NCBI RefSeq assembly: GCF_964063325.1
Contig: NZ_OZ061315.1
Coordinates: 2,108,001-2,172,000 of the forward strand
Length of the DNA: 64,000 bases
Origin: Hafnia alvei
GTDB taxonomy: Bacteria > Pseudomonadota > Gammaproteobacteria > Enterobacterales > Enterobacteriaceae
Reading direction: 5' to 3'
Shown: in pieces, positions 24,516 to 33,725 of the stretch
Position numbering within the stretch: the stretch's first letter is position 1
How the letters are laid out: each line of letters begins with the position of its first letter
Notes under the pieces: model-generated
Told to the model about the DNA's origin: nothing
The model's input: the letters and a program-made list of their open reading frames with translations, nothing else
Databases searched by the model: none
Made by a program: the position numbers and the translations under genes

Positions 24516-26051
24516 TTAAAGCTGATTGGGCCGAGCGGGGCAGCGTTCCAGCAGTTCGACGTTGCCATCTTCGTTTAGCTGCTCCAAATACACATCGAAT
24601 CCCCATAAACGATGCAGATGCTTCAATACTTCGCGGCGGCCTTTATCCAACGGGGCCCGATTATGCGGCACATAACGCAGCGTTAATGAGCGGTCTCCGC
24701 GCAAAGCGACATTCCATACCTGAATATTCGGCTCGTGGTTACTCAAATTATACTGAGCTGATAATTGCTCACGGATGCGGCGATAGCCTTCTTCGTTATG
24801 AATCGCGTCGATCTCCAGATAGTTATTCCGGTCATCATCCAATACGGTGAAAAGCCTAAAGTCGCGCATCAGCTTGGGTGATAAGAATTGGCTGATAAAG
24901 CTCTCGTCTTTAAAATCACGCATGGCGAAATGCAGCGTATCAAGCCAATCCGTACCGGCGATAGCAGGGAACCAATGGCGATCCTCTTCGGTTGGGTTTT
25001 GACAAATCCGTTTGATATCTTGGAACATGGCAAAGCCCAGCGCGTAGGGGTTAATACCATTATAATAGGGGCTGTTGTACGCGGGTTGATACACCACGTT
25101 AGTATGGCTGTGCAAAAATTCCAGCATAAACCGGTCATTGACCAGATTCTCGTCATAGAGATGATTCAAAATCGTATAGTGCCAGAAGGTGGCCCAGCCC
25201 TCATTCATCACCTGAGTCTGTTTTTGCGGATAAAAATACTGGCTCACCTTACGCACGATGCGTACGATCTCCCTCTGCCAAGGCTCAAGCAACGGGGCAT
25301 TTTTCTCTAAGAAATAGAGGATGTTCTCCTGCGGCTCGCTAGGAAAACGGGCGGCCTCAACCGCATGCTCTTCACGCTCACGGCGCGGCAATGTTTTCCA
25401 CAGCTCATTGACTTGGCTTTGCAGATACTCTTCGCGTGACTTTTGACGCGCAATTTCATCTTCCATGGAGATTTTTTGCGGGCGCTTGTAGCGGTCGACG
25501 CCGTAGTTCATCAGTGCGTGGCATGAATCTAATAGGCGCTCAACCTCATCAACGCCGTAACGTTCTTCGCATTGAGTAATGTAATGACGAGCAAAGAGCA
25601 GATAATCCACGATCGAACTCGCATCTGTCCAACTACGAAATAGATAGTTGTTCTTAAAAAACGAGTTATGCCCATAACAGGCATGAGCCATCACCAGCGC
25701 CTGCATGGTTATAGTGTTTTCTTCCATCAAATAAGCGATGCAAGGGTTGGAGTTTATGACAATTTCATACGCCAGGCCTTGCTGACCATGCTTATAAAGC
25801 TGCTCAGTTTCGATAAACTTTTTACCGAATGACCAATGGGTATAGTTGATAGGCATACCAACGCTGGAATAGGCGTCCATCATCTGTTCGGCGGTAATCA
25901 CCTCAATCTGATGCGGATAGGTGTCCAGTCGGTAGTGTTTAGCAACCCGATCGATTTGATCTAAATAATCCTGTAGCAACGGAAATGTCCAATCAGGACC
26001 ATCACTTAATGTGGTGGCTTCCCGTGCCTGCTTGCGAGTTGAAATAGTCAT
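24516..26051 (-). CDS. ycgB: SpoVR-family protein YcgB
   Basis: 511 residues from ATG 26051 (E. coli about 510), of the SpoVR family (cortex formation in Bacillus; unknown in enterobacteria, sigma-S controlled in E. coli). Highly conserved stretches are YPHQIEVITAEQMMDAYSSV, ALVMAHACYGHNSFFKNNY and TQVMNEGWATFWHYTILNHL. The HACYGH and NEGWATFWH His/Glu motifs could bind metal. I chose 26051 because GGGAG lies 9 nt upstream and the N-terminus then fits E. coli; ATG 26114 with AGGG upstream is a real alternative adding 21 residues. Confidence 0.93.
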   Translation of the reverse strand: MTISTRKQAREATTLSDGPDWTFPLLQDYLDQIDRVAKHYRLDTYPHQIEVITAEQMMDAYSSVGMPINYTHWSFGKKFIETEQLYKHGQQGLAYEIVINSNPCIAYLMEENTITMQALVMAHACYGHNSFFKNNYLFRSWTDASSIVDYLLFARHYITQCEERYGVDEVERLLDSCHALMNYGVDRYKRPQKISMEDEIARQKSREEYLQSQVNELWKTLPRREREEHAVEAARFPSEPQENILYFLEKNAPLLEPWQREIVRIVRKVSQYFYPQKQTQVMNEGWATFWHYTILNHLYDENLVNDRFMLEFLHSHTNVVYQPAYNSPYYNGINPYALGFAMFQDIKRICQNPTEEDRHWFPAIAGTDWLDTLHFAMRDFKDESFISQFLSPKLMRDFRLFTVLDDDRNNYLEIDAIHNEEGYRRIREQLSAQYNLSNHEPNIQVWNVALRGDRSLTLRYVPHNRAPLDKGRREVLKHLHRLWGFDVYLEQLNEDGNVELLERCPARPNQL

Positions 26052-26592
26052 TAGCGCATCTCCCGACGAAACATGATTGTCAGTGGACTTTTTGTCAGTG
26101 GATCTGTCAGACATGCAGACCCTGTAACAAGCGTAGCTCAAGGGAGAAAAAGCGAGATGTTTTGTCGTGCTACCAATCACTTAAAGTGACGAAAACGCGT
26201 TATCAGAAAGGTTTTTTGCTGGCTAGAAATCTTACTCTTTATAGTTTTTAACTCCACGCATATCGCTTTATTTCAGCATTAAATTTTATTCATGGTGCTG
26301 TTCCTAGTGACGATATGACCCAGTTGATTGCAACGTAGTTGCTCAGTTAATTTTGTAGATAACGAAATGAAAATTGCCACTTTATGCTGACTTTTAGCTT
26401 TCGTGTAGATGCATGTGGCTGTTTGATACTGGACAAGCAAGAGAAGTCACTACGAGTCACATTTATACAACATAAAGTAAAGCTCGGCGCTCAGCACGGC
26501 TGTTTAGAATGTCATATGCTTAAGACTGATGTTACAAGTGTGTAAATTAAATAATGATTCGGATTGTTAGATTTCAATGAGTTAGTGATAAT

Positions 26593-26657
26593 TTTCTCTA
26601 TATAGAGAAATAAGCGTCATTAACAGAAACCTATGAATAATCGTGATTTAATTCACA
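26593..26657 (+). promoter_or_regulatory. dadA upstream control region: 18-bp palindrome and CRP-like site
   Basis: TTTCTCTATATAGAGAAA at 26593-26610 is a perfect palindrome. CGTGATTTAATTCACA at 26642-26657 matches 9 of 10 conserved positions of the CRP consensus. E. coli dadAX is controlled by cAMP-CRP and Lrp, so the CRP site is expected; the palindrome's factor is unknown. The remainder of the gap 26052-26751 holds no visible gene. Confidence 0.6.
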
Positions 26658-26751
26658 CTTGCGCCAAGAGATGTTGGATAGGCTTTTATATTTGGTTATT
26701 TTTATGTAACTAGAATATTGTGCTTTTAACCATCGGGATGTGGAGTCGTCT

Positions 26752-28056
26752 ATGCGTGTTATCGTGCTGGGTAGTGGAGTCGTCGGCGTGGCGAGTGCTT
26801 GGTATCTGGCGCAGGCTGGCCATGATGTTGTGGTGTTAGATCGTCAAGATGGCCCTGCGCTGGAAACCAGTGCGGCTAACGCTGGGCAAATTTCTCCTGG
26901 CTATGCGGCTCCATGGGCTGCACCAGGCGTTCCGTTAAAAGCGATTAAATGGATGTTCCAGCGCCATGCACCGCTGGCGATCCGTTTGGACGGCACCAGC
27001 GATCAACTGCGCTGGATGTGGCAAATGCTGCGTAACTGCGATAGTTCTCACTATGCGCTGAACAAATCCCGCATGGTGCGTTTGTCTGAATACAGCCGCG
27101 ATTGTTTAAAAGCATTGAGGGCGGAAACCAATATCCATTATGAAGGCCGTCAAAAAGGGACGCTGCAATTGTTCCGCACCGCGCAGCAATTTGAGAATGC
27201 GGCGCGTGATATTGAAGTGCTGAAGGACGCGGGGGTACCCTATCGTTTGATGGAGGCGAGCGAGTTAGGCTCTGTTGAGCCGGCATTGGCACAGGTTCAG
27301 CACAAACTCACCGGCGGTTTGCAGTTACCCAATGATGAAACCGGCGACTGTCAGCTGTTTACCCAGCAATTGGCAGCCATGGCGCAACGAGCAGGCGTCG
27401 AGTTTCGTTTTAATGTATCGATTGATCGTTTGCTGAAAGAGGGCAACCAGATCACCGGTATTCAGTGCGGAAACGACGCTATTACCGGCGATGCTTACGT
27501 GGTGGCGTTAGGCTCTTATTCCACTGCTCTGCTGCATGACATGTTGGCGATCCCGGTTTACCCATTGAAAGGCTATTCGCTGACCATTCCCATCACAAAT
27601 CCTGATGGTGCGCCGGTTTCTACCGTACTTGATGAAACTTATAAGATCGCGATCACTCGCTTTGACCAGCGCATTCGTGTTGGGGGAATGGCGGAAATCG
27701 TCGGTTTCAATACTAACCTGCTGGATGCGCGTCGTAAGACGTTGGAAATGGTGGTTCGCGATCTTTATCCAAACGGTGGCAATATTGAGCAAGCTAAATT
27801 CTGGACAGGCTTGCGCCCGATGACGCCAGACGGAACGCCAATGGTCGGCAAAACGCCGATTAAAAATCTGTATCTAAACACCGGGCACGGAACATTAGGT
27901 TGGACGATGGCCTGTGGCTCTGGGCAGCTGCTGGCCGACATTATTTCCGGCGTCACTCCAGCTATACCTTCGGAAGATCTTTCCGTTGCACGCTACGACA
28001 AACGTTTTCATCAGCAAAGCGGGCGTAGCTTAAGCGATATCCATACCGCACATTAA
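26752..28056 (+). CDS. dadA: D-amino acid dehydrogenase, small subunit
   Basis: 434 residues (E. coli 432). It is an FAD-dependent oxidoreductase with the N-terminal dinucleotide-binding motif VIVLGSGVVGVASAWYLAQAGH. It oxidises D-alanine to pyruvate at the inner membrane. NTGHGTLGWTMACGSGQ near the C-terminus is the FAD-binding DAO signature. ATG 26752 follows GGAG at 26742-26745; a GTG at 26740 is less likely. With dadX, 90 nt downstream, it forms the alanine catabolic operon. Confidence 0.97.
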   Translation: MRVIVLGSGVVGVASAWYLAQAGHDVVVLDRQDGPALETSAANAGQISPGYAAPWAAPGVPLKAIKWMFQRHAPLAIRLDGTSDQLRWMWQMLRNCDSSHYALNKSRMVRLSEYSRDCLKALRAETNIHYEGRQKGTLQLFRTAQQFENAARDIEVLKDAGVPYRLMEASELGSVEPALAQVQHKLTGGLQLPNDETGDCQLFTQQLAAMAQRAGVEFRFNVSIDRLLKEGNQITGIQCGNDAITGDAYVVALGSYSTALLHDMLAIPVYPLKGYSLTIPITNPDGAPVSTVLDETYKIAITRFDQRIRVGGMAEIVGFNTNLLDARRKTLEMVVRDLYPNGGNIEQAKFWTGLRPMTPDGTPMVGKTPIKNLYLNTGHGTLGWTMACGSGQLLADIISGVTPAIPSEDLSVARYDKRFHQQSGRSLSDIHTAH

Positions 28057-28146
28057 TAAAAAATAACGCGTTTATGAGAGGCAGTTTATGCACTCATAAA
28101 CGCTGCGGTTCACCTGCATCTTGCTTTAATTTCACAGGAGAGGGCT

Positions 28147-29217
28147 ATGCCTCGCCCCATTCACGCTACGGTACATTTATCGGCACTGACCCATAATTTG
28201 CGTCAGATACGCCAGCAAATTCGCGGCGCTAAAATTTGGTCGGTGGTTAAAGCCAATGCTTATGGCCATGGACTCAGTCGGATCTGGTCAGCGTTGAAAG
28301 AAACGGACGGCTTTGCTTTGTTGGATATCGACGAAGCCATCCTGCTGCGTAAGCAGGGCTGGAAAGGACCGATTCTGCTGCTGGAAGGTTTTTTTCACGC
28401 GCAGGATTTAGCGCTGATTGATCAATATCGCCTGACTACGGTGATTCACTGTGAGCAACAGATACGGATGCTGCAGCACGCACACCTAAGTCAGCCGATA
28501 GATATCTATCTCAAAGTTAATTCGGGAATGCATCGTCTGGGCTTTATGCCAGAGGATCTGATGACGGCTTATCATTCGGTCAGTGCGCTGCCTAATGTGG
28601 GGCAAGCCACTTTGATGACTCACTTTGCGAACGCTGATAATCATCTTGGCGTTGAGCCACAGCTCACTGCGTTTAACGCAGCTTGCGCAGATATTTTGGC
28701 GCCGCGCTGTTTAGCCAACTCGGCAGCCGTGCTTTGGCATCCACATACGCACGCAGACTGGGTTAGACCCGGAATTATTTTATATGGTGCATCGCCAACT
28801 GGGCGCTGGCAGGACATCGCCGATGCCAATTTACAGCCGGCGATGGGCTTACACAGTGAAATTATTGCGATTCAAAATATGGCGTCGGGCGATGCTATCG
28901 GTTATGGCAGTCGCTACCAAGCGGATCAGCCGCAGAGAGTCGGTATCGTGGCATGTGGCTATGCTGATGGTTACCCAAGGCATGCGCCGTCTGGAACGCC
29001 GGTGTGGGTGAACGGAGTTCGTACTTCGCTGTTGGGGGCAGTATCGATGGATATGCTCGCGGTAGATTTAACCGCGCTGCCCGACGTGCAGACGGGTGCG
29101 TCTGTCGAACTGTGGGGACAAAATCTGCCGGTTGACGATGTTGCTCAATCTGCGGGAACGATAGGCTATGAACTTCTCTGCGCCGTAGCGCAGAGAGTTC
29201 CAGTGATCATTCGCTGA
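28147..29217 (+). CDS. dadX: Catabolic alanine racemase
   Basis: 356 residues, the E. coli DadX length. It is a fold-type III PLP enzyme that converts L- to D-alanine so DadA can oxidise it. PLP lysine is Lys35 in VVKANAYGHG and the second catalytic base is Tyr253 in IGYGSRY. AGGAGAGGGCT precedes ATG. Biosynthetic Alr is expected elsewhere in the genome. The position right after dadA and inducible control upstream support dadX over alr. Confidence 0.96.
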   Translation: MPRPIHATVHLSALTHNLRQIRQQIRGAKIWSVVKANAYGHGLSRIWSALKETDGFALLDIDEAILLRKQGWKGPILLLEGFFHAQDLALIDQYRLTTVIHCEQQIRMLQHAHLSQPIDIYLKVNSGMHRLGFMPEDLMTAYHSVSALPNVGQATLMTHFANADNHLGVEPQLTAFNAACADILAPRCLANSAAVLWHPHTHADWVRPGIILYGASPTGRWQDIADANLQPAMGLHSEIIAIQNMASGDAIGYGSRYQADQPQRVGIVACGYADGYPRHAPSGTPVWVNGVRTSLLGAVSMDMLAVDLTALPDVQTGASVELWGQNLPVDDVAQSAGTIGYELLCAVAQRVPVIIR

Positions 29218-29239
29218 TGGTGCAAGAGCCCTAATCGAA

Positions 29240-30439
29240 TCAGGCCTGATTAACCGACTTAACACGACCTTTGAGTTTGCTGCTCAATAATCGGGCTGAT
29301 AAGGCTAATAAGCCACCGAGTAGCATGACAATCGCCAACGCAGGCTTAGCCGGCATTGGCAACGCAATGGCGATTAGCGCAATAGTTGAGCCAATCGCCA
29401 TTTGCACAAAACCAACCAAGGCAGAAGCAATGCCTGCCTCGTCGGAATATGGCTCCAGTGCATAGCTGGTGGCGGGCCCCATAATAAACGCTAATCCCGC
29501 ACAGGCACTGGCGACGGGTAGCATATAGCTAAGCCAGTGTTGGCTGGCAGCCTCCGGTAGTAAATGCATCCCGGCGAATAAGCCGACGCAGCCTAACCCC
29601 ATCAGAATGGTGCCGAGCATAAGACAGAATGGGCGACCCGCGCGTTGAATCACTTTATTTGCCAACAGACTGACCAGCAAAATCCAGAAACCATTACCGC
29701 CAAAAATAAGCGAGAAAGTCAGCGGTGAAAGCTGGCCTTCCGTCATCAAAACGGTGGGTGCAAATGAGACATAGGTAATTGCCATCCCCATCGCGCCGGC
29801 ATTCACTAAGGCAAAGCGCACAAAGCGTCCGTTGCTGAGAATACGTGCATATTGTTTCAGCGGTAAACCTGTGACCGGTTTGGTATCCGCAGGGCGAGTT
29901 TCGGGCAGCCAGATAGCCATAATGATGAAAACCACTACGGCATAGAACACCAAGAACCAGAACGGTGCGCGCCAGTTAAATAACTCTGCCAATATGCCGC
30001 CTAACAGCGGTGCCAAGGCCGGTACAATGTTGAGCGTTCCGTTGAGGAAACCATAGGCTTTTGCCGCCTCGTTGCCGCTCAGACGGTCACGAACCCCGCT
30101 GAAACACACCACGCCGGTACAGCAAACGGCACAGCCTTGAACTACGCGGGCAATAACGAAAATATCGGAAGAGGTGGAAAGCGCCGCCAAGATCGAGCCC
30201 ACGATATAGAGCGAAATTCCCACTAGTGCGATAGGGCGGCGACCAAATTTATCTACCAACGGGCCCGCGATAAGCTGACCCAGCCCCATGACTAATAAAA
30301 ATAGGGAAATGGTGGACTGAATGACTTCGTTCTTAACCTGAAAATCAGCGGCAATGGCCGGGATAGTCGGCAGGAAAAGGTCGATCCCCAAAGGACCAAA
30401 CAAAACAAGCGTAAGCAGTAGCAGAATATAGTTTCGCAT
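29240..30439 (-). CDS. Bcr/CflA-type MFS efflux transporter
   Basis: 399 residues with 12 predicted membrane helices. The first loop has the MFS motif GPLVDKFGRRPI, and the N-terminus GPLGIDLFLPTIPAIAADF is typical of drug:H+ antiporter family 12 (Bcr/CflA, chloramphenicol/bicyclomycin type). The substrate cannot be told. Not one of the E. coli genes at this site. It is 64 nt downstream of the exonuclease gene and may be cotranscribed with it. The start at 30439 has a weak ribosome site. Confidence 0.85.
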   Translation of the reverse strand: MRNYILLLLTLVLFGPLGIDLFLPTIPAIAADFQVKNEVIQSTISLFLLVMGLGQLIAGPLVDKFGRRPIALVGISLYIVGSILAALSTSSDIFVIARVVQGCAVCCTGVVCFSGVRDRLSGNEAAKAYGFLNGTLNIVPALAPLLGGILAELFNWRAPFWFLVFYAVVVFIIMAIWLPETRPADTKPVTGLPLKQYARILSNGRFVRFALVNAGAMGMAITYVSFAPTVLMTEGQLSPLTFSLIFGGNGFWILLVSLLANKVIQRAGRPFCLMLGTILMGLGCVGLFAGMHLLPEAASQHWLSYMLPVASACAGLAFIMGPATSYALEPYSDEAGIASALVGFVQMAIGSTIALIAIALPMPAKPALAIVMLLGGLLALSARLLSSKLKGRVKSVNQA

Positions 30440-30503
30440 AATAATTTTTTTAATGGTGATTGGCAGTTAAGCAGGTGTTTCTCATCTGTATTTTGGGAAA
30501 TTT

Positions 30504-31073
30504 TTACTGATGATTTTCAAGTGCAGACGGTATCATACGTAGCGAACGGAAGATATCTGAGACGTAACGAGCCTGATGCCGAGCATCATCCAACGGCAGA
30601 TGCGGTACGCCTTCAAAAGCACGCGTTTTCTTAGGGTCAAAGCCAAGCGTGCGCGCCAGCGTGACTAACGTGCGCACATCTTGCGTACGCCAAAAATCCC
30701 ACGGGCAGTTCATTTCAAGCTGACCATAGGCATGTTCCAGAATTGAGCAATCGAACTCTTTTCCATTGCCCCATACGTGAACTTTATCCGTTGTGTGAAT
30801 CTGAATAAAACGGCTGAACTGAGTCAGTACTTTCTTCAGGGTTTCGGTGCCGGAAAAGGCCTCTTTACGCGCCGCGTCAGACTGTTGCGCCCACCACGCG
30901 ACCGTATCTGCGCTGATGGTGCGTTGTGGCTGAGGTTTTTGCGGGCTGACCTGAGCGGTAAAACTTTCGCCCAGTTCCCCCGTCATCGGGTCGAAAAATA
31001 CGGCTGCGACAGAAAGGATCACCGCACTTGGCGTGGTGTCCAAGGTTTCAATATCCAGCATCAGATGGTGCAT
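30504..31073 (-). CDS. DEDD-family 3'-5' exonuclease (phage/ExoVIII-like)
   Basis: 189 residues with an RNase H-like DEDDh nuclease layout: Asp7 and Glu9 in MLDIETL, Asp108 in NGKEFDCSILE, and His158/Asp163 in HLPLDDARHQ. Similar short proteins are annotated as 3'-5' exoribonucleases and resemble the nuclease part of Rac exonuclease VIII and related phage proteins. The substrate, DNA or RNA, is not shown. No other phage gene is near. It is downstream of yccJ on the same strand with a terminator between. Confidence 0.8.
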   Translation of the reverse strand: MHHLMLDIETLDTTPSAVILSVAAVFFDPMTGELGESFTAQVSPQKPQPQRTISADTVAWWAQQSDAARKEAFSGTETLKKVLTQFSRFIQIHTTDKVHVWGNGKEFDCSILEHAYGQLEMNCPWDFWRTQDVRTLVTLARTLGFDPKKTRAFEGVPHLPLDDARHQARYVSDIFRSLRMIPSALENHQ

Positions 31074-31113
31074 AACCTAGCCTTTAACGATAAAAAGAGT
31101 GAAAAAAAGAGAC

Positions 31114-31137
31114 AAAAATGCCCGCGGTCACGGGCAT
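31114..31137 (-). terminator. Terminator after yccJ
   Basis: ATGCCCG/CGGGCAT hairpin. On the minus strand it is followed by TTTTTGTC, 22 nt beyond the yccJ stop. Confidence 0.7.
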
Positions 31138-31158
31138 GGTCTGAAGGGATGAGGCGCG

Positions 31159-31374
31159 TTACACGTTGGCGCGGAAGATGGTTTCTTCACCCCAGTACAG
31201 CTCATCTTTATCTGTTTTAGAGAATGCTAATGGCAAGACTTCGTCGCTGCCTTCTTCCCAAATTTTTTCAGCTAATACTTCATCATTCTTAGCTAATTCG
31301 AAAATTGCGTGTGCGATTTCGACAGATGTCTGACGTAGGCGCGCCCAATCGGCGATGTGGTGTGGATCTGACAT
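31159..31374 (-). CDS. yccJ: YccJ-family small protein
   Basis: 71 residues matching E. coli YccJ (75 aa) along most of its length: HHIADWARLRQTSVEIAHAI, AEKIWEEGSDEVLPLAFSKT and ELYWGEETI. Its function is unknown; in E. coli it is cotranscribed with wrbA under sigma-S. Here wrbA is not adjacent, so it has been separated. AGGAGGC lies 7-8 nt before ATG. It has its own terminator. Confidence 0.85.
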   Translation of the reverse strand: MSDPHHIADWARLRQTSVEIAHAIFELAKNDEVLAEKIWEEGSDEVLPLAFSKTDKDELYWGEETIFRANV

Positions 31375-31598
31375 AACAGCCTCCTTAAAGATGAATGAGG
31401 TAACCTGATCTAGTATGAACTTGTTTTCGCTGTTGGGTTAGTTTTTAGAAGCTAAGTGCTATAAATTTAATCACTTACCGCGGAGGGTTAGCTCGAAAAT
31501 CAACCGTAACGGCTTAATCTTCACCTTAGCGCAGGTGTCAGCGTCTAGCCACTGATATATACTCCAAAATTGTTTCATTGCGTCAATATGAGAAAAGA

Positions 31599-31841
31599 AT
31601 GAAGACAGGACTATGGTCAAAATGGGTTTTGCTTGCGACCTGCGTGATGCTGCTCAGCGGCTGTGGCAGCATCATTAGCCGGACGGTGGCGAAAGGGCAC
31701 GGTTATCAATATTATCCGGGCGTACAGTGGGATCTTCGCGATAGCCCTTGGCGTTATGTCACGGCTTTAGATGTGCCGTTTTCTCTCATTGCCGATACGT
31801 TTATGCTGCCGTTTGATGCTAAACATGGCCCCTATAATTGA
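31599..31841 (+). CDS. yceK: YceK-family lipoprotein
   Basis: 80 residues with a lipoprotein signal (MKTGLWSKWVLLATCVMLLSGC). The YceK/DUF1375 core follows: GSIISRTVAKGHGYQYYPGV, DLRDSPWRYVTALDVPFSL and the C-terminal HGPYN. E. coli YceK has 75 residues. Function unknown, probably outer-membrane anchored. I start at 31599 as it gives a normal signal peptide; an in-frame TTG at 31578 would add 7 residues. The ribosome site is weak (GAGAAAAG). Confidence 0.85.
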   Translation: MKTGLWSKWVLLATCVMLLSGCGSIISRTVAKGHGYQYYPGVQWDLRDSPWRYVTALDVPFSLIADTFMLPFDAKHGPYN

Positions 31842-31866
31842 ACATGGCTGAGCATAACTGAACAGA

Positions 31867-32121
31867 TCATTTGGTTTGCAAGAGTCGCTTGCGGCGCAGC
31901 AAATTTTCATCGCCAATAAGGCGGTCAATGGCGCTTAATAATAACGTCTTGCGTTCAAGGCTGGTTTCTTGATCGGCAGAGTGAGCTAACGAGTTAATTA
32001 ACTTACCATAAACGATATCCCCCTCACGCCCGACTAAATCACTGACGGCCTCGCCGATAACCTTTGAAACTTCATTGCGAAATAAATTCTGGGCGACATC
32101 GTCAATTAATAAGCTATTCAT
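31867..32121 (-). CDS. AriR/YmgB-like small regulatory protein
   Basis: 84 residues, all-helical by composition. The central part (VIGEAVSDLVGREGDIVYGK, LINSLAHSADQETSLERKTL) lines up by eye with E. coli AriR (YmgB), a biofilm/acid-resistance connector of the Rcs system (VLGQAVTNLM..., LSLIHSLETTSD...). AGGA lies 9 nt before ATG. It converges with yceK. The family call is by remembered similarity and could be wrong; if right, it may interact with a two-component regulator. Confidence 0.5.
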   Translation of the reverse strand: MNSLLIDDVAQNLFRNEVSKVIGEAVSDLVGREGDIVYGKLINSLAHSADQETSLERKTLLLSAIDRLIGDENLLRRKRLLQTK

Positions 32122-32255
32122 CAGTCAGTTCCTACACTCAGGCCAAGCTAGGTCAGCATTTAAGGATGCACTTGAATAGTGCAAAAAAGTAAAACCTCAA
32201 AAGTATAGACCTGTTTTCAGCCTGCCCACGGTAAAAGAGAATGATGATAATTAGA

Positions 32256-32308
32256 AAAATGTTAGCAAACATTTTGATATTTTACATAATAGCCAAAAAC
32301 ATTAAAAT
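32256..32308 (+). promoter_or_regulatory. Candidate porin promoter with upstream inverted repeat
   Basis: TTTACA at 32281-32286 and TAAAAT at 32303-32308 with 16-nt spacing form a promoter candidate. Just upstream, AAAATGTT/AACATTTT (32256-32263 and 32268-32275) is a perfect inverted repeat that could be an operator. OmpR would be the usual porin regulator, but I cannot match its box with certainty. The leader to the porin start would be about 230 nt and shows no gene. Confidence 0.4.
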
Positions 32309-32543
32309 CTCTTATAAATACAGGTTGTGGCCACATTATCCCAGAACTCTGTAGGTATTTAATTAACCGAATTTTTTCTAAAATTAAGCCCTGTTTTATA
32401 TGAGTCTATTTCATTGTCATCAAAAGTATTTTTTGTGCAATAAAACTTACATCTACATCCGGTAAAACATCTGCGCCTTCAGAAGAAATAGGCAAGGCAT
32501 AAAAAATACGTAATTGCAGATAACAACATTGATGGATGAGACA

Positions 32544-33647
32544 ATGAAAAAAAGCGCGTTGGCAATGATGATGACATTGGCGGTTGCTTCTCTGGCAACA
32601 TCTGTTTCGCAGGCGGCAGAAGTTTACAATAAAGATGGTAACAAGCTGGATATGTACGGCCGAGTGAAGGCTGAACATTATCTTTCTGACAATAATGCGG
32701 TTGATGGCGACCAGTCCTATGTGCGTTTCGGATTCAAAGGCGTCACGCAGATCAACGATATGATGCAGGGCTTTGGTCAGTGGGAATATCAAATTGCCGC
32801 CAACCGCGCAGAAAGTGATGGCGCGACAGGAACGAAAACACGTTTAGGCTTTGCAGGGCTGAAGTTTAGCGAGTTTGGCTCATTCGACTATGGCCGTAAC
32901 TACGGTGCGCTCTATGACGTTGAAGCGTGGACGGATATGATCCCCGAGTTTGGCGGCGACAGCTATACCAAAGCCGATAACTTTATGACGGGCCGTAGCA
33001 CCGGTCTCGCAACCTATCGAAACCGTGATTTCTTTGGTCTGGTTGATGGTTTAAATTTTGCGCTGCAGTATCAGGGTAAAAATGAAAACGATCGCGACAT
33101 TACCAAACAGAATGGTGATGGTTACTCTTTATCGACAACCTATGAAATCGTTGATGGTATTTCCATCGGTGGCGCGTACGCCTCTTCAGACCGTACTCGC
33201 GCGCAGCAGGCGGCTGCATTTGGTCACGGCGACAAAGCGGATGCTTGGACCGGTGGCTTAAAATATGATGCTAATAATGTTTACTTAGCTGCCATGTATG
33301 CGGAAACACGTAATATGACCCCAATATCAGGCTCATCTGTGATTAATGGGGTCAATACCAGCGTGAAGGGACTCGCTAATAAAACGCAAAACGTTGAAGT
33401 GATTGCGCAATATCAATTCGATTTTGGCCTGCGTCCGTCGCTGGGATATATCCAATCAAAAGGTAAGGATATTGAGGGCGTTGGCGATGCAGATTTAGTG
33501 AAATATATCGATGTGGCGGCAACCTATTATTTCAATAAAAATATGTCGGCGTTTGTGGACTACAAAATAAACCAGCTAAACGACAATAATCCGCTGAATT
33601 TGAATACGGATGATGTGGTGGCATTAGGATTGGTTTACCAGTTCTAA
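32544..33647 (+). CDS. OmpC/OmpF-type general porin
   Basis: 367 residues. The signal peptide (to about Ala24, SVSQA) is followed by the classical mature start AEVYNKDGNKLDMYGRV. Porin signatures are SYVRFGFKGVTQI, GFGQWEYQI, GSFDYGRNYG, the constriction-loop PEFGGD and the terminal LGLVYQF ending in Phe, required for BAM assembly. It is a trimeric 16-strand outer-membrane porin. Which of OmpC, OmpF, OmpN or NmpC it corresponds to cannot be fixed here. ATG 32544 is chosen because it gives a proper signal peptide. A terminator follows. Confidence 0.92.
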   Translation: MKKSALAMMMTLAVASLATSVSQAAEVYNKDGNKLDMYGRVKAEHYLSDNNAVDGDQSYVRFGFKGVTQINDMMQGFGQWEYQIAANRAESDGATGTKTRLGFAGLKFSEFGSFDYGRNYGALYDVEAWTDMIPEFGGDSYTKADNFMTGRSTGLATYRNRDFFGLVDGLNFALQYQGKNENDRDITKQNGDGYSLSTTYEIVDGISIGGAYASSDRTRAQQAAAFGHGDKADAWTGGLKYDANNVYLAAMYAETRNMTPISGSSVINGVNTSVKGLANKTQNVEVIAQYQFDFGLRPSLGYIQSKGKDIEGVGDADLVKYIDVAATYYFNKNMSAFVDYKINQLNDNNPLNLNTDDVVALGLVYQF

Positions 33648-33687
33648 CGGATATCATTTCAAACAATAGCGTGTTCATACATTGAAT

Positions 33688-33722
33688 AAACCCCGCGTAC
33701 TGATAGTCAGCACGCGGGGTTT
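33688..33722. terminator. Terminator between the porin and yddA-like gene
   Basis: AAACCCCGCGT/ACGCGGGGTTT with inner CTGA/TCAG pairing, a T-rich tail (TTTGTTTT), between convergent genes. Confidence 0.82.
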
Positions 33723-33725
33723 GTT

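Noticed and set aside
30504..31073. Prophage remnant marked by the exonuclease
   Set aside because: The nuclease resembles phage proteins but no other phage gene or attachment site is nearby.
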